Positions 6,445 through 15,538 are shown, numbered from the stretch's first letter. The stretch: 64,000 bases of DNA from Serratia nevei (GCF_024160145.1 NZ_JAMYWQ010000019.1:33819-97818), one strand, 5' to 3'. Notes: a model not told the origin generated them from the letters alone. Numbers and translations: made by a program.

Positions 6445-8940
6445 TTATCGACAGATGTTCGCTGCGCCGTCCATCGTCATTCGTGGACGCGCAATCTTGC
6501 AAATACCGTCGCTCAACCGAACCTCCAACGAGGTGGGCCGCTGCTCCACCCGGAGGTACAGCACACTGGCCTGCCCGACGAAACCGATAGCCTGGCCGGT
6601 TTGGTCCGCCACCTCCGCGCCGAATGGCAAAGGCATGCGATCGTTTCTAAACGCGCGCAGCGTGTAAGGGCGACGCGGGTCGGTTTCGAACCTCAAATAA
6701 TTGACGGCGCCGGCATAAGGCACGCTGTTGGCGATATTGCCAACGATCTCTGCGCCGGAACTCTTGCCGGTATCCGACAATGTCACGGAGTTTTGCCGGT
6801 AAGGCGTGGCGTAAGGCACCAATGCCAACCCCTCATCGTTCGTGACGATACTTTCATCCCCGTTCACCATCAGCCCTTTGGCCTTGGGCGCGTCAACCAC
6901 CATCATGGTGTTGCCCATCTCGTTCGACGCCAGCACATGCCAGGGGATGGCCACCAGGCTGCCGCGGGCACTCATCCCCAACTGCCGGTAATCCGCTGAC
7001 TCGCTGTAGGAACCGCCGACGGTGGTCGCACTGGCGCGGTAGGCCGCATTCACACTCGCCATGCTGTTGCCACCGCGTTGATTACTGCCGGCGAGCGCAT
7101 AGCTCAGGCGGTTCGATTCCAGCGCATTGCCGCTCAGGCTCAGCGTGCTCTGCTGATACTGCGAGCCGGTGGCGGATAAACCGGTGCTGAAATAGGCATT
7201 GTTATCGAACACCGATAGCGGCACGCTCAGCGAAAGATAAAAACGCGTCTCCTCTCTGCGCTCGGAATTTCTTACCCGACTGGCGGAAACGTTATAGCTG
7301 ATGCGCTCGAAAGCATTGGAATATCCCAGTTGGTATTCCCGGCTTTTCAGGGTGTTAGACCAGTAATCGCGCTGGGTACCGGAGAAATACAACGTCCCCC
7401 ATCCTTCTGCGAGCCGCTGATTCAGGTTCAAATTGAAGGTATTGCGTGGACGTGCCGCGCGAACGGCATCCCAGGTATTCAAATCCAGCGGGGCAAGTTC
7501 ATCGTCATCCCGGCCGCGCCAATAATCGTGAAAGCGCTTTTCGCGTTCGCGATAGCCTTGATGGGTGTAGATCGCGTCGTTGAAGCTGTAATACCCTTTG
7601 GTCGAATAGCGATAAGCCGCCAGCGTAAAGTTGGTCGCGGTGGCATCCAAAAATTTGCTGTAAGCAATCCGAAAACTCTGCCCATTTTCATGGCGATCCT
7701 GCAGACGCGTGGCGGCCTGGGTCACATCGACAGACACCGCCCCGATCGGCAGATTCCAGCCGCTGCCGAGCAGCCAGGCGCGGTAGTCGTCACTGAGGAT
7801 CGTGCCGGCATAGCCGGAAATCAGGTTGTTGAAACCATACTGCAGCGTGCCCTGGATGAAAGCCGGCGCATAGTCGGTATTCGTTTGATTAACCTTACCG
7901 GCAACCAGACCATATTTGCTGACGCCCTGCTTCAACATATTGGGTACGGCGGAAAACGGCACGGTAAAAGATTGTTCCCGTCCGTCAGCTTCCTTGACCA
8001 CGACCAGCAGATCGCCCGCAGAGCCGGTCGGTAAAATGTTGTCCAGAGTAAAGGCCCCCGGCGGTACATTTTCCTGATAGATAACGTTGCCGCTTTGTAA
8101 GACTTTCACCAACGCGTTACTCTGCGCGACGCCGCGTACGATGGGAGAAAACCCCTGCTGCGAATTGGGCCGCATGTTGATGTCCGAAGCCAGAGCCACG
8201 CCGCGCACCCGAATCGAGTCGAATAAATCGCCCGGCGAGTAGAAATCGCCCAAGGTCAGGTTTGACTTGATGGCGGCGAAACCGCGCTGCACATAGCGGG
8301 TATTGTTTTGCCAATCGCTGCCTTGTCGCGAGCTGCTGCGGAAATTGCTGCTGTCTCTGAATTGCCACCCCGCCAGATTGGCCCCCGACTCCAGACCGCT
8401 ATAAAAATCGTCGCTGGAGGCGCGATCGTTCTGCAAAGATTGCACATGGTAATAGGTGGCGTTATAGGCCAACAGCAGCGCCGGCACGCCGCGATCCCAA
8501 AATTTGGCGTCAACATAGCCGGCTTCTGAGCGAATCACCCGCGATTGCGGCACCGTCAGTTTCAGGCTTAACGTCGCCACCTCAAAATCTGCCCGTCCAC
8601 CTTGTACCAGCCGCTCGACGGGAATCAGGCCATCGTTCGCCACGACGGTCAGCGTCGTCATATCAATGCCCAACAGCGCGGCGTCGCGATCGCTGATGCG
8701 GATATCGCCTTTATGTTCGCCAAACAGCAACGAGAATCGTCCTTTCCAGCTTTGGTTGACATAAACGTCAACGGTCTGCGTTCCCGCCGGCATATCATTA
8801 TTGAGGTAAAAGCGCGACAGATCGGACTCACTGGATGCGCCGGCCAATAAGGAGGTATCGAATTTCATTGCCGATGCTTTATTCGGCGCGATGAATGCAG
8901 ATACGGTCAGTATCGAAAGCAATCTTATTTTAAGCTTCAT
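6445..8940 (-). CDS. Fimbrial outer-membrane usher protein
   Basis: An 831-residue outer-membrane usher that secretes and assembles pilin subunits delivered by the periplasmic chaperone. After a signal peptide (residues 1-24) come the N-terminal chaperone-binding domain (FDTSLLAGASSESDLSRF), the 24-strand barrel with the plug domain around residues 210-320 (YSPGDLFDSIRVRGVALASD, then VPPGAFTLDNI), and C-terminal domains ending with Cys-containing SDGICKIARP and ANICR. The length and motif order fit the FimD/PapC family. It lies 23 bases downstream of the chaperone gene, in one operon. Confidence 0.93.
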   Translation of the reverse strand: MKLKIRLLSILTVSAFIAPNKASAMKFDTSLLAGASSESDLSRFYLNNDMPAGTQTVDVYVNQSWKGRFSLLFGEHKGDIRISDRDAALLGIDMTTLTVVANDGLIPVERLVQGGRADFEVATLSLKLTVPQSRVIRSEAGYVDAKFWDRGVPALLLAYNATYYHVQSLQNDRASSDDFYSGLESGANLAGWQFRDSSNFRSSSRQGSDWQNNTRYVQRGFAAIKSNLTLGDFYSPGDLFDSIRVRGVALASDINMRPNSQQGFSPIVRGVAQSNALVKVLQSGNVIYQENVPPGAFTLDNILPTGSAGDLLVVVKEADGREQSFTVPFSAVPNMLKQGVSKYGLVAGKVNQTNTDYAPAFIQGTLQYGFNNLISGYAGTILSDDYRAWLLGSGWNLPIGAVSVDVTQAATRLQDRHENGQSFRIAYSKFLDATATNFTLAAYRYSTKGYYSFNDAIYTHQGYREREKRFHDYWRGRDDDELAPLDLNTWDAVRAARPRNTFNLNLNQRLAEGWGTLYFSGTQRDYWSNTLKSREYQLGYSNAFERISYNVSASRVRNSERREETRFYLSLSVPLSVFDNNAYFSTGLSATGSQYQQSTLSLSGNALESNRLSYALAGSNQRGGNSMASVNAAYRASATTVGGSYSESADYRQLGMSARGSLVAIPWHVLASNEMGNTMMVVDAPKAKGLMVNGDESIVTNDEGLALVPYATPYRQNSVTLSDTGKSSGAEIVGNIANSVPYAGAVNYLRFETDPRRPYTLRAFRNDRMPLPFGAEVADQTGQAIGFVGQASVLYLRVEQRPTSLEVRLSDGICKIARPRMTMDGAANICR

Positions 8941-8963
8941 TGCCGTTCTTCACGTTAGCGGGG

Positions 8964-9665
8964 TTAGCGGGCGGTAATGGCTTTAGATTTATAAGCCCCC
9001 AGGTCATCGACATAGAGCAAGGTATAAGGAACGTTTCGCTTCACCGTGACTTTAGCCGCGGCAACCTGGCTGGAAAACGGTGCCACCATGACAGAGTCGA
9101 CCAACAAATTTTTTTTACCTTTTTGGTCAATGTTGACCAACGTAAAAAAGTAGGGGCTTTTATTGATCACCTTAAATCCCGCTTCTGTAGCCTGCAGCTC
9201 AATAAGATCGGGCATGGCGCTGGCGCTGCTCATTAGCGCTGCCGGACGATAAAACAATTTGATGCGCGACTTTATGGCGAGCTGGAGCGTATTGACGCCT
9301 TGCAGGTTGTCTGGTGTCGGCGGAATATCCAGGACATTCAAATAAAACACAGACTCACGATCACCAGGTAAGGCCGCTCCAATTTTCTGTATGCGCAATT
9401 GTTGACCGTTATTACCGGCAACTTTTACCACTGGAGGAGATAATAAAAAGGGAACGTTTGCCGTTTCAGGCGTCGAGTTCATATCACCGTCATCTATCCA
9501 GGCTTGTACCAGCGACGGATCGCTGCCATCGTTGACTAACTGAACGATAACATCCTTGTTCTTCTCCGGATAAATAACGCGAGTTCCATTAATTACAATA
9601 TTGGCATCGGCAAAAAAGCTGCTGAGAAATAGCCCAACAAAAATCAAGCACGGTTTCATAGTCAC
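8964..9665 (-). CDS. Periplasmic fimbrial chaperone
   Basis: A 233-residue PapD-type chaperone that donates a beta strand to pilins in the periplasm and hands them to the usher. After a signal peptide cut near residue 21 (FFADANIVINGTRVIYPEKN), the first immunoglobulin-like domain shows the family pattern TRVIYP, then ESVFYLNVLDIPP, and KSRIKLFYRPAAL with the conserved Arg and Lys that bind the pilin carboxylate. The second domain begins after residue 140. It is transcribed after the major pilin, from which it is separated by a stem-loop. Confidence 0.93.
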   Translation of the reverse strand: MTMKPCLIFVGLFLSSFFADANIVINGTRVIYPEKNKDVIVQLVNDGSDPSLVQAWIDDGDMNSTPETANVPFLLSPPVVKVAGNNGQQLRIQKIGAALPGDRESVFYLNVLDIPPTPDNLQGVNTLQLAIKSRIKLFYRPAALMSSASAMPDLIELQATEAGFKVINKSPYFFTLVNIDQKGKKNLLVDSVMVAPFSSQVAAAKVTVKRNVPYTLLYVDDLGAYKSKAITAR

Positions 9666-9672
9666 CCCTGAA

Positions 9673-9697
9673 GCCAGGCCCTTGATACGGGCCCGGC
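9673..9697 (-). promoter_or_regulatory. Stem-loop between pilin and chaperone genes
   Basis: GCC-A-GGCCC (9673-9681) pairs with GGGCC-C-GGC (9689-9697) around a 7-base loop, with no U-tract. In chaperone-usher operons a stem after the major pilin gene typically stabilises the pilin mRNA and limits read-through, giving pilin excess. That role is inferred here. Confidence 0.6.
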
Positions 9698-9707
9698 TTA
9701 ATCGCGA

Positions 9708-10292
9708 TTACAGGTAGGAAATGGTGTAAGTCACGTTGGAACTCAGCTCGCCTACTTTTGCTGCGGTGACATTGGTTTTGTAGTAGTAAACATCCAGCGT
9801 CAGCGTTTCCGCATCAGGCGCCGTTTTATCGCCTTTGATCTTGGTAACATAAGGCACGTTCAAGGGAAGCGGTGTGGACGATCCCGGTTCGGCCAAAGAA
9901 AAACCGACGTTTTTCGCCACGGCGGCATCGCTTTCGTTAACCGAGCTGTTCAACAAATATTTCCCGTCGGTGGAAATATTATTTGCCGAGGAGAAGTAGA
10001 TCTTCAGCTTCGAATCCGCTTCCGATGCCGCCGGCTTACAGCCGGAAAACGTCAATGAGAAAGACTTCTTGTTTTTGGCGATAGGGCCGACAACGGTACC
10101 CGCATCCGTCACAGAAATCGGACTCAGCGCCACGGTAAAGTCGGCACTTTTTCCGCCGTTGATGGTACAGGTGGTATCCGTCACGGCTCCGGTAAACGAA
10201 ATGACGCCGCCGGCAGAGTTATCCGCGGCCATTGTACCGGCAGACGTTAACGCAGCAGCCAATACCGCCAAAGAGATACCTTGCTTAATCAT
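9708..10292 (-). CDS. Major fimbrial subunit (type 1-like pilin)
   Basis: A 194-residue pilin precursor, first gene of the fimbrial operon. MIKQGISLAVLAAALTSAG is the signal peptide, cut after TMAA or nearby. Mature features are the donor-strand segment AGGVISFTGAVTDTTCTINGG with the first cysteine, the partner cysteine in FSGCKPA, and the conserved C-terminal strand NVTYTISYL with penultimate Tyr. These are the hallmarks of FimA-type pilins polymerised by donor-strand exchange. It is not identical to other Serratia pilins that I recall. A long AT-rich untranslated region lies upstream and presumably carries its promoter. Confidence 0.92.
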   Translation of the reverse strand: MIKQGISLAVLAAALTSAGTMAADNSAGGVISFTGAVTDTTCTINGGKSADFTVALSPISVTDAGTVVGPIAKNKKSFSLTFSGCKPAASEADSKLKIYFSSANNISTDGKYLLNSSVNESDAAVAKNVGFSLAEPGSSTPLPLNVPYVTKIKGDKTAPDAETLTLDVYYYKTNVTAAKVGELSSNVTYTISYL

Positions 10293-11089
10293 ATAATAAA
10301 CTCCATTACTTTCTTCGCTGAGAGAGCATATATAAAAAGACCTATACCATTAAACCGTTCAGAGGCTAACGAAGCTTAGGCAATAGCAGAGTATTGACAG
10401 CATCCTGCCATCTAAAAGTTTATATTCGACGGTATATATTTATATATATCCAAGTGTAGTTATAAATTATCTGGCCATGGGAAAAATCCCAATCACCGCC
10501 AGATGCCGACCATATTAATTCCAAAGACAAAAAGATTGCAACATCGAAGCAAAATAATTTTCATGACAATAAAATATGAATCGACCTGCTGGTAAGGAGA
10601 TGCATGACATTAAAGAGAAAAAACCGCTTTACTGCAGACTGAAAGGTTAAATGGCAGCAAGCATTTCATGCATGAGATACAATACGGAATAAAACAAGCA
10701 AAGCCATTGAAATATAAAAAGAAAAAACAAAAATCCAATGAAAGAAAAATCTTAGATTTCTTAAATTGCGGCCTTAGTTGGTCGGAGAGATTACAATTGT
10801 CTATTCATCGTCAATTGCATGAGCTACCCATATATGAGTAGAGCAGAAAAGCAACAGGGCCGTGTTTGCATATCAATGCAAATGAAATATGACGCAGGAT
10901 TCTACTCATAGTACAAGTCGTTGGGTCAAACATGTCAGCTAAAAATATAGCTTTATTTATAAATAAAAATAAAACCAGGGAAATATACTTTTTACCATAT
11001 AAAAAGACAACGGCGCTTTCATCGCGTTCCGCATCGATTTATCAAGATCGGGTGCAGCGGCGGCATAGAAAATGTTAAGGGCTAAGAAT
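10293..11089. other. AT-rich gene-free region upstream of the fimbrial operon
   Basis: About 800 bases with no credible reading frame, clearly more AT-rich than the genome average, with A/T runs typical of H-NS-bound regulatory DNA. It contains a nested dyad: TATGAGTAGA (10833-10842) is inverted as TCTACTCATA (10901-10910), and inside it TTTGCAT/ATGCAAA (10865-10882) forms a tight hairpin. The fimbrial promoter on the minus strand should lie towards 10300-10450, where TATA-rich tracts occur, but I cannot fix the -35 and -10. No recombinase gene that would suggest phase inversion is present. Confidence 0.6.
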
Positions 11090-11119
11090 AAAAAAACCGG
11101 GCACATATTACCCGGGTTT
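11090..11119 (-). terminator. Terminator of the small membrane protein gene
   Basis: CCGGG (11097-11101) pairs with CCCGG (11111-11115), extended by A/T pairs. On the minus strand the stem runs into seven U residues (from the A-run at 11090-11096). It lies 24 bases past the stop of the gene at 11143. Confidence 0.75.
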
Positions 11120-11142
11120 ATATCAGAACAGGCATTATACGC

Positions 11143-11355
11143 TCATACTTGTTTTTCAGTCCGCACGATGCCGTGACTCTTCATCACTTCTTCCATAGTG
11201 AGGTTCTCGTCGTACGGCGTTTCGTCCACCACGACGTCTTGCGGGCGCACATAAGGTTTGGTCGCTCGTTTGAACATCCACCACCATACAAACACCAGGA
11301 AAGCGCCGGACTTCAGAAAGATCATGGTCCATAAAGCAACTTGATACCAGTTCAT
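11143..11355 (-). CDS. Small single-span inner-membrane protein of unknown function
   Basis: A 70-residue protein. Residues 3-27 form one membrane span (YQVALWTMIFLKSGAFLVFVWWW), followed by a basic segment (MFKRATKPYVR) and an acidic cytoplasmic tail (DVVVDETPYDENLTMEEV). This topology suits a small regulatory or assembly subunit. The start at 11355 is chosen because GGAGATAGG precedes it; an in-frame start four codons upstream overlaps that Shine-Dalgarno sequence. It has its own terminator and stands between the fimbrial control region and the aromatic cluster. I do not recognise the family. Confidence 0.7.
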   Translation of the reverse strand: MNWYQVALWTMIFLKSGAFLVFVWWWMFKRATKPYVRPQDVVVDETPYDENLTMEEVMKSHGIVRTEKQV

Positions 11356-11603
11356 CCCTATCTCCATAAGAGAGTTAAGCGAAATTGATAAGGCCAGCGT
11401 TGGTATCGCCTGATGACGTTACGCAGGGCTCAACGCCGCCTCGATTGCATCATACTCTCATTGATGCACGGCTCTTATCAATAGCAGATGGCGCTTCTAG
11501 CCAACAACGGGCTGAAATTACTCCATTTTTTGCACCGCTGAGGGCGGCAATTCTGGATGCGCGGCGACCTGAACAAACAAAGTGAAAAGTCATTGCGCCT
11601 GAC

Positions 11604-11622
11604 AGGGGTGATAAACACCCCT
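11604..11622 (-). terminator. Possible terminator of the aromatic catabolic operon
   Basis: AGGGGTG and CACCCCT form a perfect 7-base stem with loop ATAAA, eight bases past the stop of the last leftward gene. The following minus-strand bases are not U-rich, so termination is plausible but not certain. Confidence 0.45.
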
Positions 11623-11629
11623 TCGAGAA

Positions 11630-12493
11630 CTATCTGGCTTGACCTTCACAAACTGATTTTTTACCTGGTGACTCGTTCATTAACTCCAGCAATGCCTGCA
11701 ACAGCTTCCCGCCCCCCTGAAACTCATTCAGCAGGGAAAAATGCTGATGCCCAGCCATACATTGATATACTACCTTGTTGCCACATTGCGCCAGCGATTC
11801 AGCGTATTCTTTTGAATGACGAATTAATTCCGGTAATTCATCCGCACCCACCTGAATAGATATAGGTCGCCCCAAGCTAACAGAATGAATTGGACTATAG
11901 ATACTAATCTCTTCTGGTGTCAGAGCAAGCTTATCATTCAGCCAGCTTAAACTTATGGGTTCCAGATCCACCAATGCGCTGATCGGCATCGCATGTGAGA
12001 CTAACGGATGTTCACGGTGAAGCGCGGTAAGATGTCCGCCGGCAGAATGCCCAGATAGGCAGACCTTTCCGGGAGTAATGTTAAAAGTTGATCTGTTGCC
12101 ATCCAGAAAATCCAATAACTCCCCTATCTCATTAACAATGGTTGTCATTGAAGCCTCGGGAGCCAAGGTATACTCCGCCAGAATAACGTTGATATTACTT
12201 TTGCACGCCCCCTCCGCAACAAAAGCGAAATCTTCTTTGTTACAATTTTGCCAGTACCCGCCGTGAATAAATATTAGCGTTGGCGCATATTTATCCTGAG
12301 CCGGGAAAAAGTCAAATCGTGTTCTCGCCCCCTTGGCATAAGGGATATCACGCCGAACATGGGCTGCCGCATACCAAGCGGCACTTCGCTGTTGAAATTG
12401 TGTCAATAATGCGGGGAAGTCACTCACAGCCTTGGTATTATTATAGGCAGCATCAAGTTGTAAACGATCCATATTACGATAAATAAGTTGCAT
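11630..12493 (-). CDS. Alpha/beta hydrolase, kynurenine formamidase-like
   Basis: A 287-residue cytoplasmic hydrolase. LIFIHGGYWQNCNKEDFAF holds the oxyanion-hole motif HGGYWQ that typifies kynurenine formamidases (N-formylkynurenine to kynurenine plus formate). The nucleophile elbow is GHSAGG at about residue 154, with a catalytic Asp near VGADELPE and a His in AGHQHFSLL. It is the last gene of the leftward catB-to-transporter operon. Kynurenine leads to anthranilate, the proposed substrate of the neighbouring dioxygenase, so the context supports this reading. An enol-lactone hydrolase replacing the missing CatD is the alternative. Start ATG 12493. Confidence 0.7.
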   Translation of the reverse strand: MQLIYRNMDRLQLDAAYNNTKAVSDFPALLTQFQQRSAAWYAAAHVRRDIPYAKGARTRFDFFPAQDKYAPTLIFIHGGYWQNCNKEDFAFVAEGACKSNINVILAEYTLAPEASMTTIVNEIGELLDFLDGNRSTFNITPGKVCLSGHSAGGHLTALHREHPLVSHAMPISALVDLEPISLSWLNDKLALTPEEISIYSPIHSVSLGRPISIQVGADELPELIRHSKEYAESLAQCGNKVVYQCMAGHQHFSLLNEFQGGGKLLQALLELMNESPGKKSVCEGQAR

Positions 12494-12544
12494 AATTACC
12501 TTCCATTTTTTTAAGTGCCCTTCCTCTCATCGTTAGCAAAGAAC

Positions 12545-13873
12545 TCAAGAGGCAGCCAATCTTGGGTTAACAAAAAACATACAGCCTGCAGCCAGTAATG
12601 ATGGCAAGGCGAAAGCCATAAAGTTCTGTTGTAACGTTAATTCCAGATCAATCAACACTCCACCGGCAAAAGGCCCAAGAATAGCACCGATGCGACCGAT
12701 CCCCAATCCCCATCCCAGCCCCGTCGACGTCATGGTGCAGGGGTAAAAACGCGCGACATAAGAGGTCATGGCGATCTGAGTGCCAATCGTGCTGGCGCCG
12801 GCAATAATCAGCAACACATAAAGGAGGCTCATCGAGCCTTGGGCACCCAGTAACGCAATCGCAGCCGCTCCCAGCAGGAAATAGCCGATCAGCACGGTTC
12901 TTCCACTCACCTTATCCATAAGCCAGCAACTACTTAATGCACCTGCTACAGTACCAGAATGTAGAGCAACCAGAAATGTGAGGCTGGAATTCAAAGGGTA
13001 ACCTGCCTGCAGCATCAGTTTAGGCAACCACGATGTCATACCATAGATCACATAGAGCGATATAAAAAAAACCAGCCAGAACATCAGGGTACTTAACGTT
13101 CTGTTATCGGAAAATAAATTCCCGATGCTCATTCTTACCTGCCCTGAATCTAAAGTTGATTGGCTGACAAACTCAGTTCCTGGTTGATAAATATAATCTG
13201 GCGAAACTCTCTCCAACGCACGTTTTAAACGCTCTTTCTGTCTTGTTTTAATTAAAAAAGCAGCTGATTCCGGCAACTGGCTTAACATCCAGGGTAAGAA
13301 AAACACGGGAAATATGGCCACATAAAATATAGATTGCCATCCCATGAGGGGGATCAAGTAGATACCCAATATCGCGGCCCATATGCCGCCAATGGAGTAA
13401 CCACTGAACATTAACCCCACCATCAAGCTGCGCTTATTTTTAGGGGAGTATTCGCTGGTGAGGGCGGTAACATTAGGCATCACACCGCCCAAACCGATAC
13501 CTGAAATAAAGCGACACCATCCAAATTGATTGGCATTAACGGTGAATCCACAGAGAAAGGTGAATACACTGAAGGTAATCACACAGAGAGTAATGACCTT
13601 CTTTTTACCTATTTTATCTGAGAGCGGCCCCAATAAAAGCGCACCGAACATCATGCCAATCAACGTATAGCTACCTAATAAACCTGCCTGAGCTGCAGTT
13701 ATCCCCCAGTCGGCCATTAACTTTGGTAAAATAACCCCTAGTACGGCTAGGTCGTAACCATCGAATATTATAACATAGGCACACCAAAAAATTGTCAGAC
13801 GGTGGATGTTTTGAAATTTTGCATTATCGATTATAGGTGTAATATTAACGACGGTAACATCGAATTGAGCCAT
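12545..13873 (-). CDS. MFS aromatic acid:H+ symporter (BenK/PcaK type)
   Basis: A 442-residue, twelve-span major facilitator protein. DGYDLAVLGVILPKLMADWG in the first span is the signature of the aromatic acid:proton symporter family, in which the Asp is needed for transport. The loop 2-3 motif reads GPLSDKIGKKKV, and an equivalent motif (MDKVSGRTVL) follows span 8. It should import anthranilate or benzoate for the dioxygenase. It lies 48 bases downstream of the reductase gene and 51 bases upstream of the hydrolase gene, in one transcription unit. Confidence 0.88.
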   Translation of the reverse strand: MAQFDVTVVNITPIIDNAKFQNIHRLTIFWCAYVIIFDGYDLAVLGVILPKLMADWGITAAQAGLLGSYTLIGMMFGALLLGPLSDKIGKKKVITLCVITFSVFTFLCGFTVNANQFGWCRFISGIGLGGVMPNVTALTSEYSPKNKRSLMVGLMFSGYSIGGIWAAILGIYLIPLMGWQSIFYVAIFPVFFLPWMLSQLPESAAFLIKTRQKERLKRALERVSPDYIYQPGTEFVSQSTLDSGQVRMSIGNLFSDNRTLSTLMFWLVFFISLYVIYGMTSWLPKLMLQAGYPLNSSLTFLVALHSGTVAGALSSCWLMDKVSGRTVLIGYFLLGAAAIALLGAQGSMSLLYVLLIIAGASTIGTQIAMTSYVARFYPCTMTSTGLGWGLGIGRIGAILGPFAGGVLIDLELTLQQNFMAFALPSLLAAGCMFFVNPRLAAS

Positions 13874-13921
13874 ACAATCTCTCCTTGGCGTAAAAATAGT
13901 GCCTTATAAAAGGATGTCAGC

Positions 13922-14938
13922 CTATCTACTGGAAACAAAACGCTCAAAATAGACCTGATGTTCTGCTACTGGCTGAGCCGCCAGCCAGCTGCAGGTCGCC
14001 TCGATCATTGGCGGCGGTCCACACAAATAGGCATCGAACGGCTGTTGCAGCAGAGCGCTTTCCAACGCATGGGTTACCCAGCCCTTTTTCCCCTGCCATT
14101 CAGGGCCGGGATCGGCCACTACCACCTGATAGCTGAAATTACCAAGTCGTTGGGCTAATGAGTCGAGCCGTTCCAGTTCACTGATCTCACTCTCGCGGTT
14201 TACCCCATAATACAGTGCGATAGGTTGCCCTCCGTCCCCTTGTTCCGCCAAACTTTCCAGCATGCTGAGAAACGCGGACAACCCAGTTCCCCCGGCAACA
14301 AAAAGCAGCGGGCGCTTTACTTCACGCAGATAAAACGCGCCGAACGGGGCGGTAAAGCGAATACTGTCCCCTACTTGGCAACGCTGCCGCAAATAGTCAC
14401 TCATTAACCCGCTCGGTAACAGGCGGATCAAAAAGCGCACTACCGTAGATTGCGCACTGGCGCCGGCATACGAGTAGGCACGGCTTTCCTCGCTACCGGG
14501 GATCTGAATTCTTGCATACTGCCCTGGTAGATAGTGCAACGCAGGTTCGTCCTCACCCAGCGTAATTTCCAGGGTGGCTACCGTATCAGAGAGCAGATTC
14601 AGAGCACTTACCCGGCCGTGATAGTTCTGCTGGCCGATGTTGCAAATGCTTGAATCGATGTCAAAGTAGAAAGAGCTCGGTGACGTCAACCGGGTCTGGC
14701 AGGCCAGCATATACCCCTGCTCAAGTTCGCTGGCGCTAAGCGCTTCATCATCAACATACTCTAGCTCGATGGTTCCCGATTCACAGCGGCCACGGCAGGT
14801 GGCGCATACCCCTTCACGACAGTCGAGCGGAAGCTGGATCCCGTGACGAAAAGCCGCATCCAATAATTTTTCGTTCTGCTCGACCTGAATGAACCGCGTG
14901 AATCCATCCCGGAAAATAATGGCGGCGCGATAAGTCAT
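13922..14938 (-). CDS. antC: Anthranilate/benzoate 1,2-dioxygenase reductase component
   Basis: A 338-residue NADH-dependent reductase that passes electrons to the Rieske oxygenase. Residues 1-95 are a plant-type 2Fe-2S ferredoxin with CREGVCATCRGRC and a fourth Cys in MLACQTR. The FAD domain follows, with RAYSYAGAS; the NAD domain contains GGTGLSAFLSMLE and ends YLCGPPPM plus YFERF. The start at 14938 is chosen because AGGAG lies seven bases upstream; an in-frame ATG 27 bases earlier lacks a ribosome site. BenC and AntC cannot be told apart by motif; context favours AntC. Confidence 0.88.
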   Translation of the reverse strand: MTYRAAIIFRDGFTRFIQVEQNEKLLDAAFRHGIQLPLDCREGVCATCRGRCESGTIELEYVDDEALSASELEQGYMLACQTRLTSPSSFYFDIDSSICNIGQQNYHGRVSALNLLSDTVATLEITLGEDEPALHYLPGQYARIQIPGSEESRAYSYAGASAQSTVVRFLIRLLPSGLMSDYLRQRCQVGDSIRFTAPFGAFYLREVKRPLLFVAGGTGLSAFLSMLESLAEQGDGGQPIALYYGVNRESEISELERLDSLAQRLGNFSYQVVVADPGPEWQGKKGWVTHALESALLQQPFDAYLCGPPPMIEATCSWLAAQPVAEHQVYFERFVSSR

Positions 14939-15000
14939 AATCACTCCTGTATCATTACTGTTCATAATAACGGCGGCCGCGACCGCCGTTATTAGACAAA

Positions 15001-15504
15001 TCAGAGATGGTAAAAATCGAGTACTGAATCAATCTTGTCATTCAGTACCAGTACGTGCTTGCGCGCGATTTTGAGCTGCCCTTCCTGCCAACGCAGGCGA
15101 TAGTTGGCCCGCCCAAAGAAATGACGGCTTTCACCAAAGCGGTAATAGTGCGTCACCCAGTTCACGCTAACGGTCAGCTGCCCAGTCTCCGCCACCTGGA
15201 AGCACACGTTATCGATCGAGTGCAATGTACGCGGCATCGGGGTGCAGGCTGCTGACTTGCCGGTACGAATTCGGAATACCCTATCTTCCAGGCCGGAGCG
15301 AGTGGCATAGTAGATCAGCGACATCTCCCGTTTTGGATCCCGTGTATATTCATGTTCGCTGCGCCACTGCGGCACATGTAACTCGGCATCTGCGGTGAAG
15401 TAGTTAAGGTAGCGATCCCAATCCTGATGATCGCAGGCGTCTGACACTTGGTATAGAAACCGTTCAATGGCATATTGCTGTTGCTCAGGCGTAATGTTTT
15501 GCAT
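15001..15504 (-). CDS. antB: Anthranilate/benzoate 1,2-dioxygenase small (beta) subunit
   Basis: A 167-residue cone-fold beta subunit of an aromatic-ring hydroxylating dioxygenase. It has a structural role in the alpha3-beta3 oxygenase. Family features include the N-terminal helix (YAIERFLYQVSDACDHQDWDRYL), the strand LHVPQWRSEHEYTRDP and the C-terminal ARKHVLVLNDKIDSVLDFYHL. The length is the usual one for BenB/AntB. It lies between the alpha subunit and reductase genes with short gaps. Confidence 0.9.
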   Translation of the reverse strand: MQNITPEQQQYAIERFLYQVSDACDHQDWDRYLNYFTADAELHVPQWRSEHEYTRDPKREMSLIYYATRSGLEDRVFRIRTGKSAACTPMPRTLHSIDNVCFQVAETGQLTVSVNWVTHYYRFGESRHFFGRANYRLRWQEGQLKIARKHVLVLNDKIDSVLDFYHL

Positions 15505-15538
15505 GATTAATCTCCGTCATGACAGGGCGAACCCCGAT

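Noticed and set aside
10833..10910. An invertible fimbrial phase switch.
   Set aside because: The repeats enclose only 58 bases, too short for a promoter segment like known fim switches, and no recombinase gene is in the window.
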